From: Clostridiales bacterium
GTDB taxonomy: Bacteria; Bacillota; Clostridia; Christensenellales; Aristaeellaceae
Length of the DNA: 14,263 nucleotides
Assembly: GCA_004556985.1 (NCBI GenBank)
Contig: SFFC01000056.1
Span: 1-14,263, forward strand
Reading direction: 5' to 3'
This document shows, in pieces, positions 13,731-14,263 of the stretch. A model generated the notes under the pieces. That model ran no database searches, was not told where the DNA came from, and was given only the letters and a program-made list of their open reading frames with translations. The first letter of the stretch is position 1. Each line of letters begins with the position of its first letter. A program made the position numbers and the translations under genes.

Positions 13731-14263
13731 ACGCCTCTGCGCGCGGCGAAGCGCCGCACGTCGACGCCGACAAACGGCAACACCTTCATCCGGCTGGGAT
13801 CGGTCAGCCGCGCGGCCACACGGTCGTCGTATTTCTCGTAGAGGTCGTCGCTGGTGCAGTTCGTCGTCACGACGATGGCGCGGTTTTCGCTGCGCCGCTC
13901 GTTGATCACGTGGTAGAGCGAGCTGACGGTCAGGTTCCTGAGCATCGGCTCGCTGCCCAGGTCGTCGATACACAGCAGGTCGCAGGTCAGGATGTCCTCC
14001 GCCTGCCCCTCCTGTGCCTCCTGCGCCTCGCCGAACTGATAGCGGCGCATGATGTCAAGCAACTTGAACGCAGAGACGACGACGACCGAATAGCCGCGCT
14101 CGAGCACACGCTGAGCGACGCAGTTCATCAAAAACGTCTTGCCCAGACCCGAGCGGCCGCACAGCAGCAGCCCGTCGCCCGCGCCCGGCGCGAACGCATC
14201 CGCGTAGCCCTCGCAGATCTCGCGAATCCTGCGGATATAGCCGCGCTGCGTGTTTTTTCGCCC
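13727..14263 (-). CDS. DnaC/DnaI-like helicase loader ATPase (5' end outside window)
   Basis: The 178 visible residues form the AAA+ domain of a DnaC/DnaI/IstB-type protein. Walker A is GRSGLGKT (about residue 36 of the visible part), Walker B is DLLCIDDLGSE, and a sensor-1-like VVTTNCTSDDL is followed by the Arg-rich DRVAARLTDPSRMK that ends most members. From the family, such proteins load the replicative helicase DnaB/DnaC onto DNA. IstB, the transposase helper, is related, but no istA or insertion-sequence end is visible here, which favours the chromosomal loader. The frame runs off the window, so the N-terminal helicase-binding part cannot be judged. The stop overlaps the ATPase start by 4 nt. 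Confidence 0.85.
   Translation of the reverse strand, partial: GRKNTQRGYIRRIREICEGYADAFAPGAGDGLLLCGRSGLGKTFLMNCVAQRVLERGYSVVVVSAFKLLDIMRRYQFGEAQEAQEGQAEDILTCDLLCIDDLGSEPMLRNLTVSSLYHVINERRSENRAIVVTTNCTSDDLYEKYDDRVAARLTDPSRMKVLPFVGVDVRRFAARRGV

Noticed and set aside
13731..13973. An extended N-terminus for the ATPase
   Set aside because: The extra residues are the helicase-loader gene in another frame. The ATGA overlap and the normal start MIYLERF support 13730.
13727..14263. IstB transposition helper of an IS21-type element
   Set aside because: IstB and DnaC share this domain, but no istA transposase, terminal inverted repeat or target duplication is visible, and the next gene is an unrelated ATPase. 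The region upstream of the window could still change this.

Overview
All 13 protein genes in this 14.3 kb window lie on the minus strand, so transcription runs from high to low coordinates. The DNA is GC-rich (about 60% by eye). It has near-consensus sigma-A-type promoters, strong GGAGG-type ribosome sites, a bacterial type II fatty-acid cluster, a DnaI/DnaC-like helicase loader and a SpoT-like HD protein. This suggests a GC-rich Bacillota (Clostridia-type) chromosome, possibly a gut lineage. That assignment is an inference from gene style, and no marker RNA is present to settle it. The content is mostly core metabolism. I see no rRNA or tRNA gene, CRISPR array, insertion sequence, phage gene or defence island.

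Layout in the direction of transcription. (1) 14263-12864: the 3' part of a DnaC/DnaI-like helicase loader overlaps an ABC-type (COG3910-like) ATPase by ATGA, and a hairpin terminator follows. (2) 12798-10257: a clear promoter, then an MBOAT O-acyltransferase and an SGNH/DltD-like exported partner, a typical pair for O-acylating an extracellular polymer. No terminator follows. (3) 10253-4544: the acpP promoter starts 3 nt after the previous stop codon and heads a tight operon acpP-accD-accA-fabH-fabD-dapF-HD hydrolase-yjbR. The operon makes ACP, forms malonyl-CoA (carboxyltransferase half only), loads malonyl-ACP and starts fatty-acid chains. It then continues into meso-diaminopimelate synthesis and a probable (p)ppGpp hydrolase. 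(4) 4476-2941: purA with its own promoter, a leader hairpin and two tandem terminators. (5) 2922-1: a strong promoter, a short leader with a perfect palindrome, then carA and carB overlapping by 8 nt. carB is cut by the window edge.

The most unusual protein is AccD. It is a 236-residue carboxyltransferase beta subunit with no N-terminal four-cysteine zinc ribbon, and the DNA upstream is occupied by acpP, so there is no room for a missing exon or an upstream start. Next in interest is the gene order itself: ACP, malonyl-CoA synthesis, dapF and a SpoT-type hydrolase in one apparent transcript, with the usual accB, accC, fabF, fabG, fabZ and enoyl reductase genes absent.

No gene-free stretch exceeds 300 bases. 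The longest are 2842-3101 (two terminators, one promoter, one palindrome) and 4377-4543 (purA promoter and leader hairpin). The many long plus-strand open frames are antisense shadows of these GC-rich genes and are not annotated.
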